28,769 nucleotides of DNA from Oxalobacteraceae bacterium UBA6704 (GTDB lineage: Bacteria; Pseudomonadota; Gammaproteobacteria; Burkholderiales; Burkholderiaceae_D), in contig DKJA01000098.1 in assembly GCA_002454505.1 (NCBI GenBank), positions 1-28,769 on the forward strand. Reading direction: 5' to 3'. Below, piece after piece: positions 6,793 to 13,908 of the stretch (positions are counted from its first letter, which is position 1; the number at the start of each line of letters is the position of its first letter). Under the pieces are notes generated by a model. The model was not told the origin of the DNA. It saw only the letters and a program-made list of their open reading frames with translations, and ran no database searches. A program made the translations under genes and the position numbers.

Positions 6793-7905
6793 ATGAGAAT
6801 AGGAATACCGGCCGAGACACGGCCGGACGAGACCAGGGTGGCGGCGACACCCGAGACGGTCAAGAAGCTCGCCGGCAAGCATGCAGTCATTGTCCAGTCC
6901 GGCGCCGGCCTGCCCGCGTCGATCACGGATGAGGCCTATGTTGCTGCCGGCGCCACCATTGCGGGTGCCGCCGAGGCGTTCGGCGCGGACATCGTGCTGA
7001 AGGTCCGTGCGCCGGATGCCAACGAGCGGCCCCTGCTCAAGCCGAGCACCGTCCTCATCGGCATGCTGAATCCCTTCGATGCCGACAATATCGCCGCCAT
7101 GGCCACGGCCGGGCTGTCCGCGTTCGCGCTGGAAGCGGTGCCCCGCATCACGCGGGCGCAATCGATGGACGTGCTGTCGTCGCAGGCCAATATCGCCGGC
7201 TACAAGGCGGTGCTGGTGGCCGCCAACACCTACCAGCGCTTCATGCCGATGCTGATGACGGCCGCGGGCACCGTCAAAGCGGCGCGCGTGCTGATCATGG
7301 GTGTCGGCGTGGCTGGCCTGCAGGCGATCGCCACGGCCAAGCGGCTGGGCGCGGTCATCGAAGCGTCCGACGTGCGGCCGCCGGTGAAGGAGCAGGTGGA
7401 ATCGCTGGGTGCGAAATTCATCGACGTGCCCTTCCTCACCGATGAGGAAAAGGAAATCGCGCAAGGCACGGGCGGCTATGCGCGGCCGATGCCGGCCGAC
7501 TGGATGCGGCGGCAGGCGGAACTGGTGCACGAGCGGGCGAAACTGGCCGACATCGTCATCACCACCGCGCTGATCCCGGGCCGCAAGGCGCCGATCCTGA
7601 TTTCCGAAGAAACGGTGAAGGCGATGAAGCCGGGTTCCGTCATCGTCGATCTGGCCGTGGAGCAGGGCGGCAACTGCCCGCTGTCCGAGCTGGGCCGGAC
7701 CGTCATAAAGCATGGCGTGCACATCGTCGGCGAGCCGAACCTGGCCTGCCACGTGGCGGCCGATGCGTCCGCGCTGTATGCCCGCAATGTGCTCGACTTC
7801 CTGAAACTGATCATCGACAAGGAAGACAGGCTGGCCATCGACCGCGAGGACGAGATCATCAAGGCCACGCTGGTTGCCCATGCCGGTGAAATACTAAAAA
7901 AATAG
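6793..7905 (+). CDS. pntAA: NAD(P) transhydrogenase alpha subunit part 1 (PntAA, NAD-binding domain I)
   Basis: The soluble domain I of the proton-translocating transhydrogenase, which passes hydride between NADH and NADP+ using the proton motive force. The 370-residue protein carries the RAQSMDVLSSQ loop at 121-131 (the RQD loop at the nicotinamide), the Rossmann GVGVAGLQA at about 170-178, and the GEPNLACHVAADAS block near the C-terminus. ATG 6793 is preferred to upstream ATGs because GGAGG lies 6 bases before it and MRIGIPAET is the family start. In E. coli domains I and II are fused in one PntA; here domain I ends at 7905 and domain II follows as a separate gene, the Rhodospirillum-type split. 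The next gene starts 9 bases later behind GGGGGA. Confidence 0.95.
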   Translation: MRIGIPAETRPDETRVAATPETVKKLAGKHAVIVQSGAGLPASITDEAYVAAGATIAGAAEAFGADIVLKVRAPDANERPLLKPSTVLIGMLNPFDADNIAAMATAGLSAFALEAVPRITRAQSMDVLSSQANIAGYKAVLVAANTYQRFMPMLMTAAGTVKAARVLIMGVGVAGLQAIATAKRLGAVIEASDVRPPVKEQVESLGAKFIDVPFLTDEEKEIAQGTGGYARPMPADWMRRQAELVHERAKLADIVITTALIPGRKAPILISEETVKAMKPGSVIVDLAVEQGGNCPLSELGRTVIKHGVHIVGEPNLACHVAADASALYARNVLDFLKLIIDKEDRLAIDREDEIIKATLVAHAGEILKK

Positions 7906-7914
7906 GGGGACATC

Positions 7915-8223
7915 ATGGAAGTGAGTCATACCATCATCAATCTGATCATCTTCGTGCTGGCCATCTATGTGGGCTACCACGTCGTGTGGAACGTCACGCC
8001 GGCGCTGCACACGCCGCTGATGGCCGTCACCAACGCGATCTCGGCGATCATCATCGTCGGCGCGATGCTGGCTGCCGGCCTGACGAACGGCATCGTCGGG
8101 CAGGTGGCCGGCACCATTGCGGTGGCGCTGGCAGCCGTCAACGTGTTCGGCGGCTTCCTCGTCACGCGGCGCATGCTGGAGATGTTCCGCAAGAAGGATA
8201 AAAAAGAGGGGGGCAAGCCATGA
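7915..8223 (+). CDS. pntAB: NAD(P) transhydrogenase alpha subunit part 2 (PntAB, membrane domain)
   Basis: A 102-residue membrane subunit making the alpha part of domain II of the transhydrogenase proton channel. Three hydrophobic segments are visible: about 7-27 (INLIIFVLAIYVGYHVVW), 42-62 (AISAIIIVGAMLAAG) and 64-86 (VAGTIAVALAAVNVFGGF), then a basic cytoplasmic tail. The VNVFGGFLVTRRML ending is characteristic. The stop overlaps the pntB start (ATGA, 8220-8223), implying translational coupling. Confidence 0.94.
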   Translation: MEVSHTIINLIIFVLAIYVGYHVVWNVTPALHTPLMAVTNAISAIIIVGAMLAAGLTNGIVGQVAGTIAVALAAVNVFGGFLVTRRMLEMFRKKDKKEGGKP

Positions 8224-9677
8224 GCTTCATCTCCCTGAACCTGGTGACGATGCTGTACCTGATCGCCTCGGTGTGCTTCATCCAGGCGCTGAAGGGGCTG
8301 TCGTCGCCGGCATCGGCACGGCGCGGCAATGCGTTCGGCATGGCCGGCATGGCGATCGCCGTCGTCACGACGATCGCGCTGATCGCCAAGCTGCAGGCGG
8401 AAGCGGCGTCCGGCGGGTTGGGCTTTGGCCTGGTGGCGCTGGGCGTCATCGCCGGCGGCGCGATCGGCGCCTACCTGGCGAAAACCGTCGAGATGACCAA
8501 GATGCCCGAGCTGGTGGCGGCAATGCACTCGCTGATCGGTCTCGCGGCGGTATGCATCGCCGTGGCGGCCGTGTCGGAGCCGCATGCGTTCGGCATTGCT
8601 GCCGTCGGCGAGCCGCTGCCGCTGGGGAACCGCATCGAGCTGTTTATCGGCACGTTCGTCGGTGCGATCACCTTCTCCGGTTCCGTCATCGCCTTCGGCA
8701 AGCTGGCCGGCAAGTACAAGTTCCGGCTGTTCCAGGGCGCGCCGGTGGTGTTCGGCGGGCAGCACATCCTGAACCTCGTGCTGGCCATCGTGATGGTCGG
8801 TTTCGGGCTGGCATTCGTGTTTGCCGGCGGCGTGGAGCCAAGCTGGACGCCGTTCGTCATCATGACGGCGATCGCCTTCGTGCTGGGCGTGCTGATCATC
8901 ATCCCCATCGGCGGCGCGGACATGCCGGTGGTGGTGTCGATGCTGAACTCGTACTCGGGCTGGGCGGCGGCCGGCATCGGCTTCTCGCTGAACAACTCGA
9001 TGCTGATCATTGCCGGCTCGCTGGTGGGCTCGTCGGGCGCGATCCTGTCGTACATCATGTGCAAGGCGATGAACCGGTCGTTCTTCAACGTCATCCTGGG
9101 CGGCTTCGGCGGCGATGCGGCGGCGGCCACGACGGGCGGCGCGGCGGTCCAGCGGCCGGTGAAATCCGGCTCGGCGGACGATGCGGCCTTCCTGATGTCG
9201 AACGCGGAAACGGTGATCATCGTGCCCGGCTACGGCCTGGCCGTCGCGCGCGCCCAGCATGCGCTGAAGGAGCTCGTGGAAAAGCTGACGGAGCATGGCG
9301 TGACGGTGAAATACGCCATCCACCCCGTCGCCGGCCGCATGCCGGGCCACATGAACGTGCTGCTGGCCGAGGCGGAGGTGCCGTACGACCAGGTGTTCGA
9401 GATGGAAGACATCAACGGCGAATTCGCCCAGGCCGACGTGGCACTGATCCTCGGCGCCAACGACGTCGTCAACCCCGCCGCCAAGGACCCGAAATCGCCG
9501 ATCGCCGGCATGCCGATCCTGGAGGCGTTCAAGGCGAAAACCGTCATCGTCAACAAACGCTCGATGGCCTCCGGCTACGCCGGCCTCGACAACGAGCTGT
9601 TCTACATGGACAAGACGATGATGGTCTTCGGCGACGCCAAGAAAATCATCGAGGAGCTCGGCAAGGCGGTGGAGTAG
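8220..9677 (+). CDS. pntB: NAD(P) transhydrogenase beta subunit (PntB)
   Basis: Carries the rest of the membrane channel (about residues 1-270, eight or nine hydrophobic helices) and the NADP(H)-binding domain III (about 300-485). Domain III shows VIIVPGYGLAVARAQ, HPVAGRMPGHMNVLLAEA and GANDVVNPAAKDP, with SMASGYAGLDNELF and the terminal GDAKKIIEEL, all hallmarks of PntB. Length 485 is normal. A GAGGGGGG ribosome site lies in the end of pntAB. The three genes form a complete operon that supplies NADPH. No U-rich terminator follows; instead the first hairpin of a repeat cluster starts 16 bases after the stop. Confidence 0.96.
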   Translation: MSFISLNLVTMLYLIASVCFIQALKGLSSPASARRGNAFGMAGMAIAVVTTIALIAKLQAEAASGGLGFGLVALGVIAGGAIGAYLAKTVEMTKMPELVAAMHSLIGLAAVCIAVAAVSEPHAFGIAAVGEPLPLGNRIELFIGTFVGAITFSGSVIAFGKLAGKYKFRLFQGAPVVFGGQHILNLVLAIVMVGFGLAFVFAGGVEPSWTPFVIMTAIAFVLGVLIIIPIGGADMPVVVSMLNSYSGWAAAGIGFSLNNSMLIIAGSLVGSSGAILSYIMCKAMNRSFFNVILGGFGGDAAAATTGGAAVQRPVKSGSADDAAFLMSNAETVIIVPGYGLAVARAQHALKELVEKLTEHGVTVKYAIHPVAGRMPGHMNVLLAEAEVPYDQVFEMEDINGEFAQADVALILGANDVVNPAAKDPKSPIAGMPILEAFKAKTVIVNKRSMASGYAGLDNELFYMDKTMMVFGDAKKIIEELGKAVE

Positions 9678-9692
9678 CCGGCATTAATGCTC

Positions 9693-9738
9693 AGCCCGTG
9701 TCCAACCATGGGGTCAACCCTGTTTCTGGACACGGGCT
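9693..9738 (+). repeat. Hairpin repeat, copy C (divergent core)
   Basis: Perfect 12-bp inverted repeats AGCCCGTGTCCA and TGGACACGGGCT enclose a 22-nt core unlike that of copies A, B, D and F; it contains GGGTCAACCC. Same ends, different and shorter core. It may also end pntB transcripts. Confidence 0.85.
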
Positions 9739-9765
9739 CATCAGTGGCTGATCGCCTGACTGCCG

Positions 9766-9819
9766 AGCTCGTGTCCACTTTCAGCACCCTGGTGTCAGGC
9801 ACCGACGTGGACACGGGCT
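9766..9819 (+). repeat. 54-nt hairpin repeat, copy D
   Basis: Arms AGCTCGTGTCCA and TGGACACGGGCT (one mismatch) flank a 30-nt core in the same orientation as copy A, including the invariant CCTGGTGTCAGGCACCGAC block. Confidence 0.87.
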
Positions 9820-9850
9820 CATCCACACTTAATGCATAGTAGCTGCCCAT

Positions 9851-9889
9851 CTCGTGTCACCTGGTGCCAGGCACTGTAAGTGACACGAG
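9851..9889 (+). repeat. Hairpin repeat, copy E (short variant)
   Basis: Perfect 10-bp arms CTCGTGTCAC and GTGACACGAG enclose a 19-nt core with the palindrome GTGCCAGGCAC. Both arms carry the matched change from TCCA/TGGA to TCAC/GTGA, which keeps the stem paired. Confidence 0.83.
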
Positions 9890-9920
9890 CTCATCCACAC
9901 CCAGCATTGATCCACTGTTC

Positions 9921-9974
9921 AGCCCGTGTCCATGTCGGTGCCTGACACCAGGGGTAGAAAAGTGGACACGGGCT
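9921..9974 (-). repeat. 54-nt hairpin repeat, copy F (core inverted)
   Basis: Perfect 12-bp arms AGCCCGTGTCCA and TGGACACGGGCT surround a 30-nt core that is the reverse complement of copies A and D. The 20 bases to its right resemble those right of copy B (about 15 of 20 the same, ending GCGGTCG), so this end of the element may extend further. Confidence 0.87.
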
Positions 9975-10037
9975 CGACCATTACGGCGGTCGAAAAATAT
10001 CGTTGTTGCCGAAGAATTCATGTATGATTTCGCAAAA

Positions 10038-10053
10038 ATGGGAACGTTTCCAT
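10038..10053 (+). promoter_or_regulatory. Candidate LacI-family operator before the regulator gene
   Basis: ATGGGAACGTTTCCAT is a palindrome with one mismatched pair, of the CG-centred type bound by LacI-family repressors. A TATGAT -10-like hexamer lies at 10023-10028, so a repressor bound here would cover the likely start of transcription. This suggests autoregulation. Confidence 0.6.
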
Positions 10054-10145
10054 AAGCAGGCGAATGCATGCAGGGGACATCGGCGCCGCGGCGTGCACGC
10101 ACTGTGCAGTATGCTGGCGGGTTTCGGACACGATAGGGCAACGCA

Positions 10146-11177
10146 GTGGCAACCATCAAGGATGTGGCCCGCCTGGCGGGCGTGGGACTCGGCACCGCTT
10201 CGCGTGTGGTCAGCGGCAAGGGCGCCGTGTCGCCGGCGACGCAGGCGAAGGTGCGCAAGGCGATCGAGGCGCTGGACTTCCGGCCGTCGCACGCCGCGCG
10301 CTCGCTGCTGTCCGGCTATTCGAAGATGATCGGCGTCTACATCCCCATCCTGAAGGGCACGTTCTACACGCCGATCCTGCAGCTGGTCGATACCGAATTG
10401 CGCGCCAATGGCCTGCACATGGTGGTGTCGTTCGGCGTCGGCGACGGCGATGCGCGGCGGCAGGCGGTGGATGGCATCGAATTTCTCGTCCAGCGGGGTT
10501 GCGACGGCATCATCTCGATGAGCAATATCCTCACCGACGAGGACTTCGCCGCCTTCGGCGCGCGCGGCGCGCACATCGTCGTCGTCAACAATGCCGTCAG
10601 CGGGCTGGGCGACCAGGCGTTCCGCGTCGATCACCGGCGCGGCGGCGCGCTGGCAGCCGAGGCGCTGCTGGAACGGGGGCACCGCCGGATCGCCGTGATT
10701 GCCGGCCCGGCCACCGCGCCGGACAATGTGGAACGCATCGACGGCTTCATGGCCGAGCTGCAGCGCCAGGGTGTCGCGACGGACGGCATGTGGATCGCCG
10801 AGAGCGACTTCTCGCCGGAAGGCGGCTACGCCTGCGCGAAGGAGCTGCTGGCCTCCGGCTACGAATTCACTGCGCTGTTCTGCGCCAACGACGAAATGGC
10901 CGTCGGCGCGATGTCGCAGTTCAATGCGGCAGGCATCGCGGTGCCGCGCGACGTGTCCGTGCTGGGCTACGACGACACGCCGAGCGCCGAGTTTTCGGCG
11001 CCGCAGCTGACGTCCGTGCACGTCCCGTGGCGCGACGTCGTCCTGGCCGGCATGAACGCGCTGCTGAACCGCTGCTACGGCGGCGAGCGGCCCGTCAGCC
11101 GCACGTATCCGGTCAGCGTCACGCACCGCGCGTCGCTGGGGCCCGCGGTGGAACCGAAAGCGCGGCGCCGCAAATAA
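10146..11177 (+). CDS. LacI-family transcriptional regulator of the glucan/glucoside locus
   Basis: A 343-residue repressor-type regulator. Residues 2-55 form the LacI helix-turn-helix and hinge helix (TIKDVARLAGVGLGTASRVV, then SHAARSLLSG), followed by the periplasmic-binding-protein-like sensor domain with FCANDEMAVGAM and SVLGYDDTPSAEFSAPQLTSV. The start is GTG 10146: an in-frame TAG at 10134 excludes earlier starts, and AGGG lies 7 bases upstream. It directly precedes GH5, GH1 and GH3 genes and a sugar transporter on the same strand, and matching palindromes occur before both this gene and the GH5 gene. The inducer is probably a beta-glucoside or gluco-oligosaccharide; this is inferred from context only. 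Confidence 0.92.
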   Translation: MATIKDVARLAGVGLGTASRVVSGKGAVSPATQAKVRKAIEALDFRPSHAARSLLSGYSKMIGVYIPILKGTFYTPILQLVDTELRANGLHMVVSFGVGDGDARRQAVDGIEFLVQRGCDGIISMSNILTDEDFAAFGARGAHIVVVNNAVSGLGDQAFRVDHRRGGALAAEALLERGHRRIAVIAGPATAPDNVERIDGFMAELQRQGVATDGMWIAESDFSPEGGYACAKELLASGYEFTALFCANDEMAVGAMSQFNAAGIAVPRDVSVLGYDDTPSAEFSAPQLTSVHVPWRDVVLAGMNALLNRCYGGERPVSRTYPVSVTHRASLGPAVEPKARRRK

Positions 11178-11195
11178 GGGTGCCGCCCTTTTTTT
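11176..11195 (+). terminator. Probable terminator of the regulator gene
   Basis: A short stem AAGGG/CCCTT with loop TGCCG overlaps the TAA stop and runs into seven T residues (11189-11195). The stem is weak but the T-run is clear, and the GH5 promoter starts immediately after it. Confidence 0.55.
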
Positions 11196-11222
11196 GAATT
11201 GATCTGGAAAGCTTTCCATAAA
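11194..11222 (+). promoter_or_regulatory. GH5 operon promoter with operator in the spacer
   Basis: TTGAAT (11194-11199) and CATAAA (11217-11222) are separated by exactly 17 bases. The perfect 14-bp palindrome TGGAAAGCTTTCCA (11205-11218) fills the spacer and touches the -10 box, a geometry that would block RNA polymerase when a repressor is bound. It resembles the palindrome before the LacI-family gene, with centre GC instead of CG. Confidence 0.65.
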
Positions 11223-11250
11223 GAGAACGCGCCATGATGGAGGAGACCGA

Positions 11251-12540
11251 ATGAAAACCATATTGAGCGCGGTGCTCGCCCTGGCAGCCGGCACCGCCGC
11301 GGCACAGACACCGCTGCCGATGCTGCACACGCAAGGCACGCAATGGCTCACCGCGGAGGGCAAGCCGGCCACGCTGCGCGGCACGAACCTGGGCAACTGG
11401 CTGATCAACGAGTTCTGGATGATGGAACTCGATAAAGTCGGCCCCGTCGACGACCAGTGCAAGCTCGAAGCGGCGTTCGACCAGCGCTTCGGCTATGCGG
11501 AACGCGAGCGCCTGATGCGCCTGTTCCGCGACAACTGGATCACGCCGCGCGACTGGGACCTGATGCGCGCCCACGGCCTGAACGTGGTGCGCCTGCCGTT
11601 CATCTACAGCGTCATCGAGGACGAGAAGAAGCCGCGTACGCTGCGCGCCGATGCATGGCGCTACCTGGACGACGCCATCGCGCAGGCGCACAAGCGCGGC
11701 ATGTACGTGATCCTCGACCTGCATGGCGCCGTCGGCAGCCAGGGCATCGAGCACCACAGCGGCTGCGCCAACCGCAACGAATACTGGGGCACACCCGACT
11801 ACCAGGCGCGCACCGAATGGCTGTGGCAGCAGATCGCCCGCCGCTACCAGGACAACGCCACGGTGGCCGGTTACAGCGTGCTGAATGAACCATGGGGCAC
11901 GGATCCCGACACCATGGCGGCCGTCGTGCGCAAGCTGTACACGACGATCCGCGAAGTCGATAAAAACCACGTGATCATCCTGCCCGGCCATTCGAAGAAC
12001 GGCATCGATGCGTACGGCAAGCCGGCCGATCACGGCATGACGAACGTCGCCTTCGAGATGCACCCGTACCCGGGCCACTTCGGCTGGGGCAAGCCGGGCC
12101 TCGCGGTCCACAAGGAATGGTTGACGTGCGGGCCGGACGGCAAGGGCGGCGTCTGCGAATGGGACGCGAAGCAGCGCAAGCTGCAGACGGCGCTGTTCAT
12201 CGGCGAGATGCAGCCGTGGGCCTTCATGGGCCTCGAGCTGGGCGGCCAGGTGGCGCGCGCCTCGTTCGACACCTATGCGAAGTACGGCTGGGCCGCCACG
12301 GCGTGGTCGTGGAAGGTCGTCACGCAGCAGGGCGGCCAGGGCATCGGCAAATGGGGCTTCGTCACCAATGCGCCGACCGCCAAAGTCCCCGCCATCGACT
12401 TCACCAAAGCACCGCTGGCCGACATCGAAAACCTGTTCCGTTCGTTCGGCACGCAGCCCTACGAACTTCACCAACCGCTGCAGCGCTGGCTGACCAGCAC
12501 CAGCCCAAGAGACATCCATGACATCCAAGACCAGCCCTGA
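11251..12540 (+). CDS. Secreted GH5-family beta-glucanase
   Basis: A 429-residue glycoside hydrolase with a signal peptide (about 1-19, ending TAAAQ), so it is exported. The (beta/alpha)8 GH5 fold is indicated by LRGTNLGNWL near 44, NVVRLPF near 112, VILDLHGAVG, then VLNEPWG with acid/base Glu213 and FIGEMQPW with nucleophile Glu319. The start segment resembles exo-1,3-beta-glucanases (RGVNLGGWL in yeast Exg1), so beta-1,3 or mixed-linkage glucans are possible substrates as well as cello-oligosaccharides. GGAGGAG precedes ATG 11251. The 3' end overlaps the GH1 gene by 23 bases in another frame, suggesting coupled translation. Expression is probably controlled by the promoter/operator at 11194-11222. 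Family assignment is strong; substrate is inferred. Confidence 0.88.
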   Translation: MKTILSAVLALAAGTAAAQTPLPMLHTQGTQWLTAEGKPATLRGTNLGNWLINEFWMMELDKVGPVDDQCKLEAAFDQRFGYAERERLMRLFRDNWITPRDWDLMRAHGLNVVRLPFIYSVIEDEKKPRTLRADAWRYLDDAIAQAHKRGMYVILDLHGAVGSQGIEHHSGCANRNEYWGTPDYQARTEWLWQQIARRYQDNATVAGYSVLNEPWGTDPDTMAAVVRKLYTTIREVDKNHVIILPGHSKNGIDAYGKPADHGMTNVAFEMHPYPGHFGWGKPGLAVHKEWLTCGPDGKGGVCEWDAKQRKLQTALFIGEMQPWAFMGLELGGQVARASFDTYAKYGWAATAWSWKVVTQQGGQGIGKWGFVTNAPTAKVPAIDFTKAPLADIENLFRSFGTQPYELHQPLQRWLTSTSPRDIHDIQDQP

Positions 12541-13870
12541 CCCGCAACTCGTCCGCAGCGACTTCCCGTCCGGCTTCCGCTGGGGCACGTCGACGTCGTC
12601 GTACCAGATCGAAGGCGCCGCGCAGGAAGATGGCCGCGTCGAATCGATCTGGGACCGCTTCTGCGCGCAGCCGGGCACGATCCGCGACGGCTCGTCCGGC
12701 CTGGTGGCCTGCGACCATTACCACCGCTGGCCGCAGGACCTGGACCTGGCGCGCGAGCTGGGCACGAATGCCTACCGCTTCTCGATCGCGTGGCCGCGGC
12801 TGTTCGGCGACGGCACGACGGTGAACGCGAAGGGCCTCGACTTCTATGAGCGCCTGGTGGACGGCATGCTGGAACGGGGCCTGGAGCCATGGCCCACGCT
12901 GTACCACTGGGACCTGCCGCAGGCCCTGCAGGAGCAGGGCGGCTGGGTCAATCGCGGCACGGTGCATGCGTTCACCGATTTCGTCGATGCCGTCACGCGG
13001 CGCCTCGGCGACCGCGTGCGCAACTGGATCACGCACAACGAACCATGGTGCACGGCGATGCACGGCAACTGGGACGGCATGCATGCACCCGGCAACAAGG
13101 ATCTGCGCATCGCGCTGCAGGTCTGCCACCACGTGCTGTTGTCGCACGGGCTGGCAGTGCCGATCGTGCGCGCCAATGTGAAGGATGCCCACGTGGGCAT
13201 CGCACTGAGCCTGCACCCGATCCGCAGCGCGTCCGACAAGGCGGAAGACATCGCGGCGACGTACCGCCACGACGGCCTGCGCAACCGCTGGTTCCTCGAT
13301 CCGCTGTTCGGCAAGGGCTATCCGGAAGACGTGCTGGCGCTGGTCGGCGATGCGGCGCCCGGCATCGAAGCGGGCGAGATGGAAGCTATCGCCGTGCCGA
13401 CCGACTTCATGGGCCTGAACTACTACTTCCCCGAGAAGATCGCCGATGCGCCGGACAACCCGCCGCTGCACGGCAAGGTCGTGCACCCGCAGGACGTCGA
13501 GCGCACCGCGTTCGGCTGGGAGGTCGCGCCGGACGGGCTGTCGCAGCTGTTGCGCCGCATTGACCGCGAATACGGTCCGCGCGAAATCCACGTCACCGAA
13601 AACGGCTCCAGCTACGACGACGTGGTCGACAACGGCGAAGTGCGCGACGTGCAGCGCCGTTCCTACCTGATACGCCACCTGGATGCGATGCGCGAAGCGA
13701 TCGCGGACGGCGTGCCGGTGAAGGGCTACTTCGCCTGGAGCCTGCTGGACAACTTCGAATGGGCGGAAGGCTATACGCGCCGCTTCGGCCTGACGTATGT
13801 CGACTTCGACACGCAGCAGCGCATCCTGAAGGACAGCGGCAAGTGGTACCGCGACTTCCTGGTCAAATAA
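12518..13870 (+). CDS. GH1-family beta-glucosidase
   Basis: A 450-residue retaining beta-glycosidase that releases glucose from cellobiose or other short beta-glucosides. No signal peptide is present, so it acts in the cytoplasm on imported sugars. Visible signatures: FRWGTSTSSYQIEGA near 21, the acid/base Glu175 in THNEPWC, and the nucleophile Glu361 in HVTENGSSYDD; FAWSLLDNFEWAEGY near the end holds the +1/-1 glucose-binding residues. Length is standard for GH1. It begins within the end of the GH5 gene and ends 38 bases before the GH3 gene. Activity on beta-galactosides or fucosides cannot be excluded. Confidence 0.93.
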   Translation: MTSKTSPDPQLVRSDFPSGFRWGTSTSSYQIEGAAQEDGRVESIWDRFCAQPGTIRDGSSGLVACDHYHRWPQDLDLARELGTNAYRFSIAWPRLFGDGTTVNAKGLDFYERLVDGMLERGLEPWPTLYHWDLPQALQEQGGWVNRGTVHAFTDFVDAVTRRLGDRVRNWITHNEPWCTAMHGNWDGMHAPGNKDLRIALQVCHHVLLSHGLAVPIVRANVKDAHVGIALSLHPIRSASDKAEDIAATYRHDGLRNRWFLDPLFGKGYPEDVLALVGDAAPGIEAGEMEAIAVPTDFMGLNYYFPEKIADAPDNPPLHGKVVHPQDVERTAFGWEVAPDGLSQLLRRIDREYGPREIHVTENGSSYDDVVDNGEVRDVQRRSYLIRHLDAMREAIADGVPVKGYFAWSLLDNFEWAEGYTRRFGLTYVDFDTQQRILKDSGKWYRDFLVK

Positions 13871-13908
13871 AGCACAAGAATAAAACGCAAGAACAAAGAG
13901 GAGACAGC

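Larger units (their letters stand above)
9678..10145. other. Intergenic region between pntB and the LacI-family regulator
   Basis: These 468 bases hold a 10-bp palindrome GCATTAATGC (9681-9690), four hairpin repeats (9693-9974), and then the regulator leader with a palindromic operator at 10038-10053. No convincing small gene is seen. Confidence 0.7.

Noticed and set aside
9693..9974. CRISPR-like array
   Set aside because: Units are palindromic with variable cores and orientation, spacers are unequal and partly similar to each other, and no cas gene is near.
13759..13908. Upstream extension of the GH3 gene into the GH1 gene
   Set aside because: The extension overlaps GH1 coding sequence, and the signal peptide and a GAGGAGA ribosome site place the start at 13909.
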